Assembly (NCBI GenBank): GCA_028826165.1
Contig: JAPDFW010000070.1
Span: 332,501-396,500, forward strand
Origin: Anaeramoeba ignava
Taxonomy: Eukaryota; Metamonada; Anaeramoebidae
Direction: 5' to 3'
Length of the DNA: 64,000 nucleotides
Shown here: positions 23,780 to 35,300 of the stretch, piece after piece
Numbering within the stretch: the stretch's first letter is position 1
How the letters are laid out: each line of letters begins with the position of its first letter
Position numbers and translations under genes: made by a program
Notes under the pieces: model-generated
What the model was told of the DNA's origin: nothing
Seen by the model: the letters and a program-made list of their open reading frames with translations, nothing else
The model's database searches: none

Positions 23780-24070
23780 CTATTTACCTTTTTCTTCGCA
23801 ATACTTTTTGAAATGCTCTTCGCAATAGAAAGACGAGTCTTCGAAATGATAAGTTTTTGGAGACAACTTAACTCCACATATTTTGCATCTTTTAATATCA
23901 AAAAAAATTATACAAAAAATTGTATGATAAGTTTTTATGTTAAAATATTTGCGCAAATATATAACTAACTTGAAGCAGGATTGATGTGCTTTGACATCTT
24001 TTATCTGCGCTTTTTCCGATGATTTAATTGGCTTTCCACAAACTGGACAACGTACTCTTCGACGAAACAT
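23780..24070 (-). CDS. Single-LIM-domain protein
   Basis: Two exons, 23970-24070 and 23780-23888, give 69 residues that are little more than one LIM zinc-binding domain. Ligands follow C-X2-C-X17-H-X2-C-X2-C-X2-C-X17-C-X2-H, seen as CPVCGKP, HQSCFKCKICG and CEEH. LIM domains mediate protein-protein contacts, often at actin structures; compact members resemble CRIP. Removing the 81-base intron (GTTAGT to AAAAG) is what brings HQSC next to KCKICG. The intron has no in-frame stop, so its retention would give a 96-residue product with the zinc sites pulled apart. The partner is unknown. Confidence 0.88.
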   Translation of the reverse strand: MFRRRVRCPVCGKPIKSSEKAQIKDVKAHQSCFKLVIYLRKYFNIKTYHTIFCIIFFDIKRCKICGVKLSPKTYHFEDSSFYCEEHFKKYCEEKGK

Positions 24071-24155
24071 TATGATTTATTTTCACAATAAAATTCTGGA
24101 TTGATTTTTCCAATGAATAATTTAATAATTTAGAATTGAGAAAAAACAAAAATAA

Positions 24156-24210
24156 ATGAAAAAAATGAAAAAAATGAAAAATGAAAAAAAATGAAAAAAA
24201 TGAAAAAAAT
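24156..24210 (-). promoter_or_regulatory. T-rich CATTTTTT tract upstream of the LIM gene
   Basis: On the minus strand this reads as six repeats of CATTTTTT-like blocks, about 90-140 bases before the LIM start. The same T-rich CATTTTT block precedes most genes in the window. Promoter function is inferred from recurrence only. Confidence 0.4.
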
Positions 24211-24231
24211 GTTTTTTTAATTTTTAATTTT

Positions 24232-25129
24232 TTATTTTTTAGTTTTGAAGTAAATTATTGTTATTATAATTGCAATAAGAATTATTATAATGCAGATTAT
24301 AATTATCTATAAAAATAAAAAGCAAAATTTAAAATTAATTTTTTTAATTTAATTTTATTTAATTTTTTTAATTTACTTTATTTGATGTTTCTCTCATTTG
24401 CATTTTTCTTAAAAGTAATCCACTTCTTCCAACATGAGAATCAGCAATTTTTAACTTAAATTTTAAATTAATAAATTTTAAATTAAAAAATTTTCAATTA
24501 AAAATCGGATAAAAAATTTTAAATTAAAAATTTACTCCATTTCTTGAGTTCTCTAAAGTTTCTCGTTGCTTACGAAGATCTTCAAGTGTTCTATTCCCAA
24601 CTTCTTCAGTCTCAATCGCAATTCTTTCAGATAATTCCAATTTTCCTGACGCTTTTAATAACTTATTTTTTGACTCAAAAAAACTTTCTTTTGACAAATC
24701 TTCCCCATCAAAATAATCAAGCTCTCCAAATAACTCATCTCTCTCATTCATTATCGAATTTGAAAAGCTTGCATTTCGGAAATCACTTTGCAGTCTTGAA
24801 AATTCAACTTCAAATTCTTTGATTTTTTGTCTTGCAAAATCTCTGTCTGATTTTTGGATATTTATAACATTCAAGCTTAATTGCTCCAACTAAATTAGGT
24901 GAAATGAATCAATTTTTTATTCATGAGATGATTTTTAATTCTTTTTGTTCATGATGTATTTTATTATATTTTTTTTTACAATTGAATGAAGTTGAGATAA
25001 TTCTTCTTGAGCTGATCTTATTTGTGATTTTCTTTCTTCTCCTGTAAATTTAATAATATTACTTATTTTTTCTTGAAGAGAAGATGATAGGTTTTGGAAT
25101 TCTTGTTGATAATCTGCGAATAAATCCAT
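24232..25129 (-). CDS. Vti1-like Qb-SNARE
   Basis: Tail-anchored SNARE of Golgi/endosomal membrane fusion. Four exons, 24980-25129, 24536-24889, 24377-24454 and 24232-24306, all in phase 0, give 218 residues (Vti1 is usually 215-235). The N-terminal half is the helical Habc-like part starting MDLFADYQQEF. The SNARE motif runs over ERIAIETEEVGNRTLEDL, QRETLENSRNG and HVGRSGLLLRKMQMRETSNK; SNARE motifs carry a zero-layer Gln, which I did not place with certainty. The last exon encodes an Ile-rich transmembrane anchor (IIIICIIIILIAIII) and a short KTKK end. Exon pattern and length fit the family throughout. Confidence 0.87.
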
Positions 25130-25154
25130 TTTTGGTTTTTTTAAAAAAATAAAA

Positions 25155-25182
25155 AAGTGAAAAAAAAAAATGAGAAAAAATG
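25155..25182 (-). promoter_or_regulatory. T-rich CATTTTTT/CACTTTTTT tract upstream of the Vti1-like gene
   Basis: Minus-strand TTTTTTCTCATTTTTTT followed by TTCACTTTTTT within 55 bases of the start, matching the recurrent upstream block. Confidence 0.35.
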
Positions 25183-25312
25183 ATTTTGTTTCTTTGTCAT
25201 CTTTTTATTCTTTCCTTTGCTTTTTCTTTGTCATCTTTTCCACTTTTCTGTTTTAAAAACAGATTAAAAAGGTGAAAGTAAAAAAAAATTTTTATTTTTT
25301 GTTGAATTTGAT

Positions 25313-26113
25313 TTAATTTGATTTTTGAATCATTTTTCTCCAAATAATTGTTGCATCTTTTTTTATTCCCAAATCAATAAATTTTTGAGCTTCAAGTAAA
25401 GTTTCAAATCTTTCCAAATGAGGGTTAGAATGAGGGTTATGAGAACGCAATAAAAGACAAGGTTCCAAAACATCATCTTCATTTTTATCAATAGGATTTG
25501 GGGATCTAATCCAAAAAGTATTAAGAACTTGAGGATAAATTTGGATTTTCTTTTCATTTTCTTTTAAATTTTCTTTTAAATTTTCTTTTTCATTTTCTTT
25601 TTCATTTTCATTTTCATTTAAATTTTCATTTAAATTTTCAGGGAAAAAAATTGATCCTAATTTCGTATCCCAAATACCATCTCCTTCTAATATATCTGAT
25701 ACACCTTGATCTTCCTTTTCAATTCTTCCCATCGCTTCAAACATTGTTGGATAAAAAGAAACATCCATTGATGGAGGTTTTAAACGAAAAATAAAAAGTC
25801 CGTTTTCTTTAAGTTTTTTTGCTGTTTCCAAAAGATTATTGCATTTTTCAAGTGCATCTTTCCAATCAGGTTTGAACTCGTAAATATCATGTTTTTCCGT
25901 TGTTTCAAGATGTTTTGCTTTTTGTGTGTCAAAATTGAAAATGTATTTGAATCCTTCTTTTTGTAAATAAATTTGACACCATTTTCGAAATCCTTGATGT
26001 GTGACGTGTGACAATAAATGCCCTCTTTCTCCATGACACCCTCGAATTTCTTGTTGTTTCTTTTTTTCTTCTTCAGTCATTCCTTCCCATATTAAATATA
26101 AATCAAGTACCAT
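25313..26113 (-). CDS. Hypothetical protein, 266 residues
   Basis: Intact single-exon frame with an ATG at 26113. I do not recognise it. Visible features are an N-terminal segment with Cys/His/Gly (RGCHGERGHLLSHVTHQGF), a central Trp/Asp-rich part (FKPDWKDALEKCNN), a low-complexity Asn-Glu/Lys-Glu run around residues 160-190, and a C-terminal segment with LEPCLLLRSHNPH. No signal peptide or membrane segment is present. Its composition and the CATTTTT-type tract just upstream (about 26130-26160) support a real gene. Confidence 0.65.
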   Translation of the reverse strand: MVLDLYLIWEGMTEEEKKKQQEIRGCHGERGHLLSHVTHQGFRKWCQIYLQKEGFKYIFNFDTQKAKHLETTEKHDIYEFKPDWKDALEKCNNLLETAKKLKENGLFIFRLKPPSMDVSFYPTMFEAMGRIEKEDQGVSDILEGDGIWDTKLGSIFFPENLNENLNENENEKENEKENLKENLKENEKKIQIYPQVLNTFWIRSPNPIDKNEDDVLEPCLLLRSHNPHSNPHLERFETLLEAQKFIDLGIKKDATIIWRKMIQKSN

Positions 26114-26229
26114 TTTTTTTTTTTTTAAGAAAATTTAAAAAATGAAAAAATGAAAAATTAAAAAAATTTTTTCTTTTTTGATCAAAGTTAAAAAAAAATA
26201 AAATAATCCCTTAAATTTTAATTATAATT

Positions 26230-27600
26230 CTTCTGAAAAATTTTATTTAAAATTAATCCAAAATAAATAATGAAATAAACTTAATCAAAATAAATAAAAA
26301 ATTAAATCCAAAAAATAAATAATTTTCTAAATATATTTTAATAATAAATTAATTAATAAATTTATTTAAAATTAATTGAAAATAAAAAATATTGAAATAA
26401 ACCTAATCAAAATAAATAAAAATTAAATAAAAAATTAAATAAAAATTAATTAAAAATATATAATTTTCTAAATATAATTTAATAATAAATTAATTAATAA
26501 ATTTATTTAAAATTAATCCAAAATAAAAAATATTGAAATAAACCTAATCAAAATAAATTAAAAATTAAATAAAAATTAATAAAAATTAAAAAAAATAATT
26601 TAATAATAATAATTTTTTAAAAAATATTTTAATAATAAATTAATTAATAAATTTATTTAAAATTAATCCAAAATAAAAATATTGAAATAAACCTAATCAA
26701 AATAAATTAAAAAAAATTTAAAATAAAAAAATTTAAATAAAAATTAAAAAAAAAAATAAAAATAATTTTCTAAATATAATTTTTTAATAATAATTTAATT
26801 AATAAATTTATTTAAAATTAATCTAAAATAAAAATATTTAAATAAACTTAATCAAAATAAATTAAAAATTAAATAAAAAATTAATTAAAAAATTAAAATA
26901 AAAATATATAATTTTCTAAATATATTTTAATAATAAATTAATTAATAAATTTATTTGAAATTAATTTAAAATAAAAAATAATAAAATAAACCTAATCAAA
27001 ATAAATAAAAATTAAATAAAAATTAATAAAAATTAAATAAAAATATATAATTTTCTAAATATATATTTTAATAATAAATTAATTAATAAATTTATTTAAA
27101 ATTAATCCAAAATAAAAATATATTGAAATAAACCTAATCAAAATAAATAAAAAATTAAATAAAAAATTAATTAAAAATTAAATAAAAATATATAATTTTC
27201 TAAATATATTTTAATAATAAATTAATTAATAAATTTATTTAAAATTAATCCAAAATAAAAAATATTTAAATAAACTTAATCAAAATAAATTAAAAAAATT
27301 AAATAAAAATTAAATAAAAATCAAATAAAAATATATAATTTTCTAAATATAATTTAATAATAAATTAATTAATAAATTTATTTAAAATTAATCTAAAATA
27401 AAAATATTTAAATAAACCTAATCAAAAAATAAATTAAAAATTAAATAAAAATTAATTAAAAATTAATTAAAAATATATAATTTTCTAAATATAATTTAAT
27501 AATAAATTAATTAATAAATTTATTTAAAATTAATTTAAAATAAAAAATATTTAAATAAACTTAATCAAAATAAATTAGAAATTAAATTAAAAATTAAATA
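26230..27600. repeat. Left arm, outer array: ~142-bp units (array A)
   Basis: About ten tandem units with the landmarks AATAAACCTAATCAAAATAAA, ATATATAATTTTCTAAATAT and TAATAAATTAATTAATAAAT. Landmarks recur every 122-156 bases, mostly 141-142. The same unit in reverse complement forms array A' at 37990-38985. Confidence 0.85.
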
Positions 27601-27698
27601 AAAAATTAAAAAAGAAAATGAAAAAAAAATAATAAATAAATAAGGAGTTTTTTTAAAATAAAAAAATAAGAAAAAATAATAATAATTTATAATTTAAA

Positions 27699-27769
27699 TC
27701 GGGTATAATTACAATGGTTAGTATATGAGTCTTTCACATTCAAGATCGGGGTTCGATTCCCCATTTAAA
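27699..27769 (+). pseudogene. Degenerate tRNA-Glu (TTC) copy
   Basis: Matches the intact minus-strand tRNA-Glu at 37817-37888 through the anticodon arm (CTTTCAC loop) and the T arm (GGGGTTCGATTCCCC). The 3' acceptor strand reads ATTTAAA and cannot pair with the 5' strand TCGGGTA. The box A region has an extra base and TAGTAC is changed to TAATTAC. It is probably not functional as sequenced. Confidence 0.75.
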
Positions 27770-27879
27770 ATTATATTTTTATTTTTATTTTTATTTCTTT
27801 AATCTTTTTATTATTTTAAATTCATTTTATTTATTATTTCTTATTTAAATTAATTTTATTTTTTTAATATTTTTATTTC

Positions 27880-29460
27880 AAAAAAAAAAGTGGAATAAAT
27901 TATTATTATTATTTAAATACAAAATAAATATATTTTTAATAATATTTAATAATAAAAATATTTTAATTCAAATTATTTTAAATTTAATTTATTTATTTAT
28001 AATTTATTATTTAAATTAATTTATTTTAAAATATTTTATTTCAAAAATATTGGAATAAATTATTATTTAATTAAAAATTAATAAAAATAAAATAAAAATA
28101 TATAATTTTATTAATATATATTTAATAATAAAAATATTTAATTCAAATTGATTTAAATTCATTTTATTTATTATTTCTAATTTAAATTCATTTTATTTAT
28201 TTAATATTTTTATTTCCAAAAAGTGGAATAAATTAATTAATATTTAATTATAAAAATAAAAATATATTTTTAAAAATTAATAATAAAAATATTTAATTAA
28301 AATTAATTTAAATTAATTTTATTGAGTCTTTATTCTAAATTAAGTTTTTATTTTTAATATTTATTTCAAAAAGTGGAATAAATTATTATTATTATTATTA
28401 TTTAAATATGAAATAAATATTTTTATTAAATAAATAAATTATTAATATATTAAAAATATTTATTTCAAATTAATTTAAATTCATTTTAAATTTATTATTT
28501 TAATTTAAATTTAATTTAATTTTATTCATTTAATATTTTTATTTCAAAAAAATTAAGTGGAATAAATTATTATTATTATTTAAATATAAAATAAATATAT
28601 TTTTAATAATAATTAATAATAAAAATATTTATTTCAAATTAATTTAAATTTATTTTATTTATTATTTTTAATTTAAATTAATTTTTATTTTTAATATTTT
28701 TATTTCCAAAAAAAAAGTGGAATAAATTATTATTATTATTTAAATATAAAATAAATATATTTTTAATAATAATTAATAATAAAAATATTTATTTCAAATT
28801 GATTTAAATTTAATTTATTTATTATTTCTAATTTATTATTTAAATTTATTTTTATTTTTTAATATTTTTATTTCAAAAAAAAAGTGGAATAAATTATTAT
28901 TATTATTTAAATATAAAATAAATATATTTTTAATAATATTTAATAATAAAAATATTTATTTCAAATTAATTTAAATTAAATTTATTTATTATTTATTATT
29001 TAAATTAATTTTATTTTTTTAATATTTTTATTTCCAAAAAAAAAAGTGGAATAAATTATTATTAATATTTAATTATAAAATAAATATATTTATTTTTAAT
29101 AATAATTAATAATAAAAATATTTAATTCAAATTAATTTAAATTCATTTTATTTATTATTTATTATTTAAATTAATTTATTTTTTTAATATTTTTATTTCA
29201 AAAAGTGGAATAAATTATTATTAATATTTAATTATAAAATAAATATATTTTTAATAATATTTAATAATAAAAATATTTATTTCAAATTAATTTAAATTCA
29301 TTTTATTTATTATTTATTATTTAAATTAATTTTATTTTTATATTTTTATTTCAAAAAAAAAGTGGAATAAATTATTATTATTATTTAAATATAAAATAAA
29401 TATATTTTTAATAATAATTAATAATAAAAATATTTATTTCAAATTATTTTAAATTAATTT
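27880..29460. repeat. Left arm, inner array: ~160-bp units (array B)
   Basis: About ten units with the landmarks AAGTGGAATAAATTATTATT, AAATATATTTTTAATAAT and AAAATATTTATTTCAAATTA. Its reverse complement is array B' at 36290-37760 on the other side of the gene trio. Confidence 0.85.
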
Positions 29461-29489
29461 TATTTATTATTTTTTATTTTTGGATTGAT

Positions 29490-29525
29490 TATTTTTTTTT
29501 CATTTTTTCATTTTTTTCCATTTGA
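29490..29525 (+). promoter_or_regulatory. T-rich CATTTTTT tract upstream of the BTB-TLDc gene
   Basis: TTTTTTTTCATTTTTTCATTTTTTT lies immediately before the 29536 start, matching the recurrent upstream block. Confidence 0.4.
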
Positions 29526-29535
29526 ATAAAAAAAA

Positions 29536-31050
29536 ATGAAAAATTATTTAAATTTAGAAAAACTTTCAAATGATTTAAAAAATTTATTTCAAAATCAAGA
29601 AAATGAAAACCATTTTGATTTTGAAATAATTTGTGAAAAAAATCAAATTTCATACAAAACCCATAAATCAATTCTTTCTTCAAGAAGCCAATATTTTAAA
29701 TATCTTTTCAATTCCAAAACGAAAGAATATCAACAAAATAAATTAATTCTAAATGATGTTTCCAGTTCAACTCTATCTTCAATTTTGAATTATCTTTATT
29801 CAGGAAAAATTGAAATTAATTTAGAAAATGCAATCCAAATTTTGGTTTTTTCTTCGAAATACTTAATTGATGAATTAATTGAAATTTGCTCAATTTTTAT
29901 CAAAAAGAATTTACAAATGGAAACTGTTGTTGATATCCTTAAATTCTCTGAATCAATGCATCTCCATAAATTAATGGATTTTTCTTATCAATTCATTTCA
30001 CAAAATTTTGATGAATTTATCAAAACTCCTTTTTTTCTTGAACTTGAAGAAAGCCATTTAAATTCAATTTTATCAAATAATAAAATTTCAACAAATGAAC
30101 TCGAAAACTTTCAAACAGTAATAAATTGGGGAAAACATAAATTAAATATTAACCAAGAAATGGATAAAAAAGAAAAAGAGCAATTACAGGATCAAATCTC
30201 AAATGTCATTGATAAGATCAGATTTATTGATTTCTCAAAAGAAGAATTTGAGGATGTTTTAAAAGAGGATTTAATTCCCAACCAAGTTTCGCAGCAGTTA
30301 ATGCAATTCCAAGACTTTCAAAATGATACAAAAGAACCAAATCAATTTATTGAAAATGAAATTGAAATTGAAAATGAAAATGAAAATGGAAATGAAAATG
30401 GAAATGAAAACGGAAACCCATTAATTTTCAAATCCAGGTTCAGGTTTGAATCAGCAATTATCCAAGAAAAAGAGCATTTCAAGAAATTAAAAGAATGGAT
30501 CAACGATGATGAATTCCTTTCTGAAATGAAATTAGGATATTCAGCAAAAAAAGATGGTTTCGATTGTAAAAAATGGCATTCAATTTGTGATAATAAAGGA
30601 AAAACATTAGTTATTATCAAAACAACAGATAATTTTATTTTTGGAGGATTTACTTCAGTTGGATGGAGGACAACTGATAAATCAAAATGGAGAAATGAGG
30701 ATCGAAATGTTCGCTATTTTGAATCAATTCGAGATTCGGATGCTTTTATTTTTTCATTAAGGAATAATAAAAACGACAGGGAATCTGGAAAATTTCCCAT
30801 TAAAAAAGATCAAGCGCAGTATGCCATTTCTTATAATTATTCCGACTATGGACCGTTTTTTGGAAATGCCTTCTATCCTGATTTTTTTGTAAATTCAAAG
30901 TTACAATATGGAAATTCGGATTTTGGTTATGCTTACAATTTGCCCAATGGAATTGAATATCAAACAGATGAGGCACAGAGTTATTTAGCTGGTTCTTATG
31001 ATTTATGGGAAGTTGATGAACTTGAGACTTTTTTCATTGAAAAAAATTAA
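29536..31050 (+). CDS. BTB-BACK-TLDc domain protein
   Basis: Intronless, 504 residues. Residues about 28-130 form a BTB/POZ fold (FDFEIICEKNQISYKTHKS, SSRSQYFKYLF, LNYLYSGKIEINLENA), followed by a BACK-like helical region to about 260. An Asn/Glu/Gly run (about 275-298) leads into a TLDc-like domain (about 300-500): KLGYSAKKDGFDCKKWH, FIFGGFTSVGW, DAFIFSLRN, YAISY and the closing Leu/Trp-rich strands. BTB domains dimerise or bind cullin-3; TLDc domains occur in oxidation-resistance and V-ATPase-regulating proteins. The combination is abundant in some amoebae. It is the first of three closely spaced genes between the inverted repeat arms, 66 bases before the actin start. Confidence 0.88.
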   Translation: MKNYLNLEKLSNDLKNLFQNQENENHFDFEIICEKNQISYKTHKSILSSRSQYFKYLFNSKTKEYQQNKLILNDVSSSTLSSILNYLYSGKIEINLENAIQILVFSSKYLIDELIEICSIFIKKNLQMETVVDILKFSESMHLHKLMDFSYQFISQNFDEFIKTPFFLELEESHLNSILSNNKISTNELENFQTVINWGKHKLNINQEMDKKEKEQLQDQISNVIDKIRFIDFSKEEFEDVLKEDLIPNQVSQQLMQFQDFQNDTKEPNQFIENEIEIENENENGNENGNENGNPLIFKSRFRFESAIIQEKEHFKKLKEWINDDEFLSEMKLGYSAKKDGFDCKKWHSICDNKGKTLVIIKTTDNFIFGGFTSVGWRTTDKSKWRNEDRNVRYFESIRDSDAFIFSLRNNKNDRESGKFPIKKDQAQYAISYNYSDYGPFFGNAFYPDFFVNSKLQYGNSDFGYAYNLPNGIEYQTDEAQSYLAGSYDLWEVDELETFFIEKN

Positions 31051-31116
31051 AGAAAAACAAAATTTCACATTTTTCGTTTTTCATTTTTTCATTTTGGATT
31101 CAATTGATTTTAAAAA

Positions 31117-32262
31117 ATGAATTTTGAAGATTTTTCGTTTGATGAAAATATTCCATTAGTAATTGATAATGGCTCGTATTCAACCAAAGTTGGATTTGCA
31201 GGCGAAATCTCTCCAAGATCAATTTTCCCTTCATTAATTGGAAGACCAAGACACTATGGAGGAATAATGGTTGGAATGGGTCAAAGAGATTCATATGTTG
31301 GAGATGAAGCACTTAGCAAATGTGGGATATTAACAATAAAATATCCAATAGAATATGGAATAGTAACAAACTGGGACGATATGGAAAAAATATGGCATCA
31401 TTCTTTCTATAATGAATTAAGAGTCGCACCTGAAGAACATCCAGTTTTATTAACTGAAAATACTTTTAATCCGAAAGCGAACAGAGAGAAAATGACTCAA
31501 ATCATGTTTGAAACATTTGCTGTCCCAGAATTTTATCTTGAAAATCAAGCAGTTTTATCGTTGATTTCAACTGGAAGATCAATTGGAACTGTTGTTGAAA
31601 TTGGAGGAGGTGTTATTCAATTTGTCCCAATTTATGAAAGATGTGTTTTAAGAAATTCAATCAATAAATTATATTTGAATGAAAGACATCTAACTGATTA
31701 TTTAATGAAAATTTTAACTGAAAGAGGATATTCATTCACAACAACTGCTGAAAGAGGAATTGTGAGAGAGATTAAAGAAAAACTTTGTTATGTTGCCTTG
31801 GATTTTGACAAGGAATTGAGTAACGATCAAAAATTAATTGAAAAAGATTATGAATTGCCTGATGGCCAAGTTATTACAATAGGGAATGAAAGATTTAGAA
31901 CACCTGAAGTTTTATTCCAACCTTCTTTGTATGGAATGGAAGAATTAGGAATTCATACAATTACTTACAACTCAATTATGAGATGTGATGAAAAAATCCA
32001 AAAAGATTTGTTTTCTAATATTGTTTTATGTGGAGGATCATCGATTTTTCCAGGAATTAAGCAAAGATTTAAAAAAGAAATCACACAATTATTAACAAAC
32101 AAAGAAAAGAAAGTTAAAATTATTACTCAACCTGAAAGAAAGCATTCAGTTTGGATTGGAGGATCTATGTTATCTTCATTTCCTGTTTTCCGAAATTTAA
32201 CAATTTCAAAAGATGAATATGAAGAAATTGGACCTACAATTATTCATAAAAAATGTTTTTGA
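31117..32262 (+). CDS. Divergent actin
   Basis: Intronless, 381 residues. It keeps much of actin: [64 protein letters not shown] and the C-terminal KKCF. It fits conventional actin better than any numbered Arp I can recall. The nucleotide site is altered: actin's LDSGDGVTHTVPIYEG region here reads [15 protein letters not shown], so the Asp of the second phosphate loop is Glu and GDG is GGG, while the Gln of ENQAVLSL (position 137 in actin) remains. The DNase-loop region reads [11 protein letters not shown]. Altered ATP hydrolysis or filament stability is inference. The gene lies between the BTB-TLDc and beta-helix genes. Confidence 0.9.
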   Translation: MNFEDFSFDENIPLVIDNGSYSTKVGFAGEISPRSIFPSLIGRPRHYGGIMVGMGQRDSYVGDEALSKCGILTIKYPIEYGIVTNWDDMEKIWHHSFYNELRVAPEEHPVLLTENTFNPKANREKMTQIMFETFAVPEFYLENQAVLSLISTGRSIGTVVEIGGGVIQFVPIYERCVLRNSINKLYLNERHLTDYLMKILTERGYSFTTTAERGIVREIKEKLCYVALDFDKELSNDQKLIEKDYELPDGQVITIGNERFRTPEVLFQPSLYGMEELGIHTITYNSIMRCDEKIQKDLFSNIVLCGGSSIFPGIKQRFKKEITQLLTNKEKKVKIITQPERKHSVWIGGSMLSSFPVFRNLTISKDEYEEIGPTIIHKKCF

Positions 32263-32384
32263 ATCACAAAATAAAAATCAAAATCAACTTTGAAATTTGT
32301 TTTTTTGAAAAATTTTTTTTTTCATTTTTTTATTTTGGAAACTCCAAAAAAACAAAAACGCAAAATCAAAAAACAAAATTAAGA

Positions 32385-35300
32385 ATGAAAATGCAAATGA
32401 AATTCATTTTAACAATTCATTTACTTCTTTTTTTTGATTATTTTTTCTTTTCAATTAAAACTGAAACAATAAATGTTAATTGGTTAGGTGAGGATAATCC
32501 GGATTGTGGTGTTAATTCATACCCAGATTGCAGTACAATAAAATACACAATTGAGAACAGAGTTAATGATAGTGATATTGTGCTGATTCATCAAGGAAAT
32601 TATTATAGCAATTCTTGTAATATAACATCAACAGATACTTCTTTTGAAATTCAAGCTGAAAATGCCATTTTGGATTGTGAATACATTTTACCTGGTTTTT
32701 TATTTGATTTTACAAATAATACAGATGAGGGAAATATAACAATAAAGGGATTAACAATAAAAAATACAAATAATACTAATGGAGAACCAACCTCTTTTAA
32801 AGGAGCAGGAATTACAGTTGTCAAAGGAAAAGTTTGGATTGACTCTTGTTCTTTTTTGAGTAGTTTTTCAGATAGCGATGAAACATTACATCTTTCGGCA
32901 GGAATTTATCTAGATTCACCCAGATATTTATCAGTAAACAATTCTCAATTTTCCAACTTGCTCAATATTAATACAACAGCTTCAGCAATATTTATTGAGA
33001 ATCAAGAAAATTTGACAGAATCCCAAACTTTTATGGTAGAATCATGCACATTTAGTGGGAATTTTGCTGTTAATCAAGGAAGTACAATTGTTTCTGTTTC
33101 TTATCCACATGCGATTCTATACAATTATATTTTCACAAACAATACTTTTGAAAACAACAATGGAGAGATCTCTGGCGGAATTTATTCAGAGATACTTCCT
33201 CAAGAAAATTCATCGGTTGTGGTTACAAACAATACTTTTTTTAATAATGCCGGACAGCAAGGAGGAATTTATTTGTTTGCAATAGATGATTTACACAATT
33301 TGAGAGTCAGAATAGATGGAAATAATTTTAGTCAAAATACTGCGATCTATGAAGCTTCAGCTGTGAAATTTGAAACTAATGAAATTCAAACTTGGGAGTT
33401 AGGATCTTTTGAGTTTGTGAATAATTTCGTTATGAATGATACTGGCAATAAAAATAATCTCAATTTGTGTTTTCAAGTGCATAACATAAGTATTGATTTG
33501 ATAATTGAGAATAACAATTTCATTTCCAATTATGTTGTTTATCAATCTCCAATATTGATAAACACGACTTTAATTAAGAATCAAGCAAATTTCTCCTTCA
33601 TTTCAAATAATTTTGTGAATAATAGTGGAACACAGACTATATCTGGAGGAATTTTTATTTATGATCAATTCGGTTTAAATAACACACAAAACTATTTTTT
33701 TATCAACAACACCTTCATTAATAATACAGGCCACGATTATGCTGGAGGAATCATCTTTGTGCATTCAACTTTTTTAAATGAATCATATCTACTATTTGAA
33801 AACAACACATTCGAAAGCAACACTGGCCCCATTGGTGGGTTATTTTATTATTCAAGTGCTGAATCTTCTAACAATACATTTGATTTTGTTGGAAATACTT
33901 TCAGGAATAACATTGGGAATATTTATTCAGGCGGTATTTATTTTTTCCTATTGAATAATATTGATCATTTCGATTTCGCATTTACAAACAATGTTTTTGA
34001 GAGCAATAATGGATTGAGTGGTTCAGGTGGAGTTGCTATTGATTTTGTATCTTCTTTAGATGGAATAGATATTTCATTCAATGAGAATACTTTTATCAAC
34101 AATACTGGAGGTGAGGGTGGCGATGCGTCAATTAACACTGATCTTCTCAAAACAAAAAATTTTAGCGGCAATTTCGAAGATAATATCTTTGAGAGGAGTA
34201 GCAGTGATAGTGGAGGAAGTTTATTCTTGGATGCTTTGGCTAATTTCACTATCCAGAATTGTGAGTTCATCAATAACTATGCAGTAGAAGGAGGATCAAT
34301 ATTGGTTAGAGGACAAGCAAGATTGTTGATAAATAATGCAACTTTTTCTCAAAGCAGCGCGATATTTGGATCCACAATTGTATCCTTTTCAAGTGAGCAA
34401 ACAACGATCACGAATTCCATCTTGAATACTCCTGACGATTCAGGGAAAATTGGATATTTTGAAAATGTTGAGCCAGCTCTGGAAAATACAACAATAACTT
34501 GTGGAGAAGGATATATCTACCAAGATTTATCATCGATTCAATACAAAAATGTGCTTGAAGTAATAAGCTATATTTATGAGTGTGTTCCTTGTCCGCAAGG
34601 TTCCTATTCAATGAGTTCTGGAGGCAATTCCGAAGGAGCAGCAAATTTCTGTTTTGATTGTCCTTATGGAGCTGTTTGCAATGGAACAAATAGAATTGCT
34701 CCTTTATCAGGATTTTGGGGATTTCCAACAAACTCGTCTCAATTTTTGGAATACAAACCTTGTCCTGCAGGATATTGCACTATCAAATCAACAAGTGATA
34801 CGCAATCAATTTTATCAGGAGATTACAACTACTGTAGTGGGAATAGAAAGGGTATTCTTTGTGGAGAATGTGAAGAAGGATACACAAACACTCTAAGTGA
34901 TGAATCTGAGTGTGTTCTTAAGAAAGATTGCCAAGGAGGGTTAGGATATTATCTGTTCCTAGCTTTGATAAAAGCAGTTATTTATGCGCTTATTCTTCTT
35001 TTCAAACCACAAGATGCTTCAGGCTCATTTATTGTGATCGTTTATTTTTGCCAAATGATCCCTTATGTTCTTCCTGAAATTAGAAAAGATCCAGATGAAA
35101 AGGATCAGGGAAGTCAGAAGTTTGCAAGTGTTCTTCAGTTTCTTTCTGATTTAGTTAATTTAAAAGCAAGTTTCCCAACTTTGAAAACTTGGGGGAATTG
35201 TCCAAATGATCACATTTCTTCTGTTGAAAAAATCGCATACAGTCTAGTTGGACCAGCTTTCTATTTTGGAGTTCTTCTTCTTTTTGTTCTGATTTATTAT

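Noticed and set aside
26230-29460. CRISPR-like array of regular repeats
   Set aside because: Units are continuous AT-rich tandem repeats without conserved repeat/unique spacer alternation, in a eukaryotic context.
32253-32384. Earlier start for the beta-helix membrane protein
   Set aside because: It overlaps the actin 3' end and would bury the signal peptide behind 44 low-complexity residues.
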